From positions 1 to 8,634 of the forward strand of contig JAUWMW010000083.1 of NCBI GenBank assembly GCA_030612965.1: a stretch of DNA of 8,634 nucleotides, read 5' to 3'. The notes under the pieces were generated by a model. The model did not search any database, had not been told where the DNA came from, and saw only the letters and a list, made by a program, of their open reading frames with translations. The stretch comes from a bacterium (GTDB lineage Bacteria; Zixibacteria; MSB-5A5; GN15; FEB-12). Every line of letters starts with the position of its first letter. Within the stretch, counting starts at the first letter, position 1. A program made the translations under genes and the position numbers. This document shows, in pieces, positions 6,597-8,634 of the stretch.

Positions 6597-6740
6597 GCCG
6601 GTCAACTTTGTGGTAGCTTGATGTTGTGCGCGCTGGACGTCCTCGTCTACCGCGTTCACCCCGAAAAGCTATCGGTGCACGGGGACGTACGCCAACCACA
6701 ATTTTCACGCTGATTGATACTTACCGATCAGAAATGTAAT

Positions 6741-6751
6741 GTGACGGTCAC
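6741..6751. promoter_or_regulatory. Palindrome upstream of promoter, possible operator
   Basis: The 11 bases gtgacggtcac are a perfect dyad around a central g. It lies 13-23 bases upstream of the -35 hexamer at 6764, where an activator could bind. No particular regulator is recognised. Confidence 0.25.
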
Positions 6752-6763
6752 CGGATATTGTGT

Positions 6764-6791
6764 TTGATCTCGTGCTCTGAGATGCTATTAT
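6764..6791 (+). promoter_or_regulatory. Sigma70-like promoter of the cysteine-rich membrane-protein gene
   Basis: TTGATC (6764-6769), a 16-base spacer and TATTAT (6786-6791) match the sigma70 pattern well. Transcription would begin near 6798 and leave a leader of about 37 bases before the ATG at 6835. Confidence 0.55.
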
Positions 6792-6834
6792 ATTCGCTTA
6801 GGCGTGATTGAGATTATGAAATAGGCATCAGCAT

Positions 6835-7323
6835 ATGACAGAAGAAACCACTACCAATAATAATCAGCAACTAAGACGTTGGATTGTAAAAGCTTTTAAT
6901 TTTCCCAAAGGAACAACGGTAACTGCCAGTGAGCGTGAATGTAACGGAGAACAATGTCCTTCAATAGTCACGGATGTAACTGTTCGTCTTGGCAAAAACC
7001 ACGCACACAAGTATACAATCCCGAAACCGCTTGGCGATATGACATATGAAGACACAAAGTTACTACGAACAACAATCGAAGCCCATGTAGTTAAGAAGCA
7101 CCCGATTCTTGGTCGTCTATTTCATTTCTTTGGTTGTTGGTTCGCCTGTTCAGCATTGTATGCGATGTCCGCTGTATGTCCTTTTTGCGGACAGGTTGGT
7201 TGTCCAGTCGGAGCCGGTACCGCGGGTCTCGTAGGTGTATTCTTTGCTCTCTTTGCTCTATGGATGCAGAACTGGAAAGCATTTATCAAATTTACGTACA
7301 GCAAGTTGTTTAGAAGAAGCTAA
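6835..7323 (+). CDS. Uncharacterised cysteine-rich membrane protein, possible integron cassette gene
   Basis: A 162-residue protein that I cannot assign to a named family. Residues 1-90 are soluble and contain GTTVTASERECNGEQCPS, with Cys36 and Cys41, followed by KPLGDMTYED. This resembles a small domain of unknown role that I recall with the pattern 'tC...GCPp...KPl..vT..D'; that likeness is from memory. Residues 93-113 and 126-146 are hydrophobic and likely span the membrane. Between them lies CPFCGQVGC (Cys115, 118, 123), suited to metal binding or redox chemistry, and Cys101 and Cys105 lie in the first span. The start ATG has only a weak ribosome site (ataggca). The gene is visibly AT-richer than its neighbours and is followed after 9 bases by an attC-like structure, both consistent with acquisition as a mobile cassette. 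Confidence 0.75.
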   Translation: MTEETTTNNNQQLRRWIVKAFNFPKGTTVTASERECNGEQCPSIVTDVTVRLGKNHAHKYTIPKPLGDMTYEDTKLLRTTIEAHVVKKHPILGRLFHFFGCWFACSALYAMSAVCPFCGQVGCPVGAGTAGLVGVFFALFALWMQNWKAFIKFTYSKLFRRS

Positions 7324-7332
7324 ATCAACTTC

Positions 7333-7414
7333 GGCTAACAGCGGGCATATGGTTTCGCTATGCTTCGCCCAAATTGAGCTTTGGGCAACTTCATTTATGC
7401 GTAAAACGTTATTC
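7333..7414 (+). other. Candidate integron attC recombination site
   Basis: This is an imperfectly palindromic stretch of 82 bases starting 9 bases after the stop codon of the preceding gene. The left end GGCTAAC (7333-7339) and right end GTTATTC (7408-7414) are in the places of the R'' and R' boxes (RYYYAAC and GTTRRRY), each an imperfect match. The right box is preceded by aaaac, giving AACGTTA. Inside, GCATA (7345-7349) pairs with TATGC (7396-7400). A central hairpin GCCCAAA/TTTGGGC (7367-7373, 7380-7386) has loop TTGAGC. Length, nested pairing with unpaired asymmetric bases and position after a single orphan gene fit attC sites. No integron integrase gene or second attC is visible in the window. 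Confidence 0.5.
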
Positions 7415-7466
7415 GTGAAGCAATATGAGCAGAAAGCAGGTATATCCCGAAACCACATAATCATTG

Positions 7467-7487
7467 GTTATCCCGATCAGGGGTAAC
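7467..7487. promoter_or_regulatory. Inverted repeat upstream of the cysteine desulfurase gene
   Basis: The arms gttatccc (7467-7474) and ggggtaac (7480-7487) pair over 8 bases with one G-T pair around gatca. It lies 54 bases before the ATG and could be an operator or a leader hairpin. No T tract follows, so it is not an evident terminator. Confidence 0.3.
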
Positions 7488-7540
7488 AGAAGGACGTGTT
7501 CCTAACCGGCGATAAGCAGAGAAGCAAGGAGAATACAAAG

Positions 7541-8634
7541 ATGAAGCCTATCTACTTAGACTACAACGCCACTACGCCTCTCGACCCGGTTGTAGTTGAA
7601 GCCATGCGCCCTTACTTGGAGGAGTACTTCGGCAACCCCTCGAGCATGCACTGGTACGGCGTACAGGCCAAGCTGGCGGTTGAAAAAGCCCGCAAGCAGG
7701 TAGCGGAACTGCTGAACTGCGACGCCGATGAAATTGTCTTCACCAGCGGCGGCAGCGAGTCAAACAACTACGCCATCAAGGGTGTGGTGTTTGCCAACCG
7801 CGAAAAAGGTAATCATATCATTACATCCTCAATCGAACATCCTGCGGTCTCCGAAGTCTGCCAATATCTCGAGCACCACGGCTTTCAAGTTACCTACGTT
7901 GCGGTGGATGAGTTTGGCGTGGTGGATTTGGAAGCTCTGGAAAATGCTATTTCGCCGCAGACTATCCTGGTAACTGTTATGCACGCCAATAACGAGGTCG
8001 GAACCATCCAGCCGGTTGCGGAAATTGCGGGGATCGCCAAAAAACATGGTGTTCTCATGCACACGGACGCGGCCCAGTCTGTGGGAAAGATCCCGACTGA
8101 TGTGAAAGAGCTGGGGGTAGATCTGCTGACGGTGGCAGGCCATAAGCTATATGCGCCAAAAGGCATCGGAGCGTTGTATATCCGGCACGGCGTAAAACTC
8201 GAAAAGTTGGTGCATGGAGCCGATCATGAGCAGAATCTGCGTGCGGGAACGGAGAACGTTCTGGAAATCGTCGGATTGGGCAAAGCGTGCGAGGTTGCCA
8301 GGCAAGGCATGGAGAAAAACATGGCTCACATGCGGAAGTTGCGCGACCAGTTGTATAGCGGCCTAAGAAAGCGCTTCCCGGCAGTCAAACTCAACGGCCA
8401 CCCTGAGCAGCGTTTGCCAAATACGCTAAGCTTGAGCTTTCCCAACATCGAAGCCAACATGCTGCTTGATGAATTAGACGGCGTGGCGGCCTCAGCGGGT
8501 GCGGCCTGCCATTCCGATTCCATCGACGTCTCACCGACTTTGGTTGCCATGGCTATACCTGATGAGTATGCCATGGGTACGATCAGGTTCTCCACCGGCA
8601 AGTTTACAACTGAAGACGATATTGAGCGCGCAAT
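7541..8634 (+). CDS. Cysteine desulfurase, NifS/IscS-like, 3' end beyond window
   Basis: A PLP enzyme that removes sulfur from cysteine as an enzyme-bound persulfide, for Fe-S clusters or other sulfur (possibly selenium) acceptors. The 364 residues seen begin with the family signature YLDYNATTPLDP. They include SSIEHPAV with His100 over the cofactor ring, HTDAAQS with Asp176 and Gln179, Lys202 in TVAGHKLYAPKG as the Schiff-base lysine, and Cys323 in SAGAACHS as the likely persulfide cysteine. The segment HGADHEQNLRAGTEN differs from the HGGGQERGLRSGT common in IscS/NifS and points to a divergent group I-like subfamily. The ATG has an ideal Shine-Dalgarno (aaggag, 7526-7531) 9 bases upstream. 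The frame is open to the window end, close to the C-terminus. No Fe-S scaffold gene is visible beside it, so its pathway cannot be fixed. Confidence 0.92.
   Translation, partial: MKPIYLDYNATTPLDPVVVEAMRPYLEEYFGNPSSMHWYGVQAKLAVEKARKQVAELLNCDADEIVFTSGGSESNNYAIKGVVFANREKGNHIITSSIEHPAVSEVCQYLEHHGFQVTYVAVDEFGVVDLEALENAISPQTILVTVMHANNEVGTIQPVAEIAGIAKKHGVLMHTDAAQSVGKIPTDVKELGVDLLTVAGHKLYAPKGIGALYIRHGVKLEKLVHGADHEQNLRAGTENVLEIVGLGKACEVARQGMEKNMAHMRKLRDQLYSGLRKRFPAVKLNGHPEQRLPNTLSLSFPNIEANMLLDELDGVAASAGAACHSDSIDVSPTLVAMAIPDEYAMGTIRFSTGKFTTEDDIERA

Noticed and set aside
6204..6601. CRISPR array
   Set aside because: The repeats are different palindromes with irregular spacing and no constant repeat-spacer unit.
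6436..6708. Short ORFs on both strands in the repeat region
   Set aside because: They read through palindromic repeats, lack ribosome sites and have low-quality composition typical of translated repeats.
7467..7515. Second attC site before the cysteine desulfurase gene
   Set aside because: The gttatccc/ggggtaac hairpin lacks the two-box structure and length of attC, and the following gene is a housekeeping-type enzyme with an ordinary ribosome site.

Overview
The window looks like an accessory stretch of a Gram-negative bacterial chromosome, probably from the FCB side of the tree. Candidatus Zixibacteria or a relative is my best guess. This rests on a C-terminal dockerin-like module with 'DLVMLVDYMFSGGPPPP'-type repeats, on Sec-exported proteins together with an outer-membrane beta-barrel, and on GC-rich palindromic intergenic repeats. 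The taxonomic guess is from memory of protein style, not from a search.

Layout. Positions 1-1245 hold most of an insertion sequence with an rve/DDE transposase on the + strand; its left tip is cut by the window edge. Next, on the - strand, comes a group of envelope or secreted genes. In transcription order these are a small secreted acidic Ca-loop protein (4479-4066), coupled by an ATGA overlap to an outer-membrane beta-barrel (4069-2881), then a separately promoted secreted PKD/dockerin protein (2750-1340) with a strong terminator at 1314-1282. The barrel gene carries one single-base frameshift. The dockerin gene carries one frameshift and one in-frame UGA that abuts a pair of palindromes. 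A YbdG-type mechanosensitive channel (6114-4876) is also on the - strand.

Positions 6126-6834 are a roughly 700-bp intergenic stretch packed with palindromic modules, some nested and one repeated. On the + strand there follows an AT-richer orphan gene (6835-7323) for a cysteine-rich membrane protein. An 82-bp structured element that resembles an integron attC site begins 9 bp after its stop codon, so the gene may be a lone integron cassette. The window ends inside a cysteine desulfurase gene (7541 onward, + strand).

The genes do not form one pathway. The small secreted protein and the barrel are clearly co-expressed, and the dockerin protein may share their envelope role. The main points of interest are the attC-like orphan cassette, the palindromic-module family that also occurs inside a coding region, and the UGA plus hairpin within the dockerin gene.
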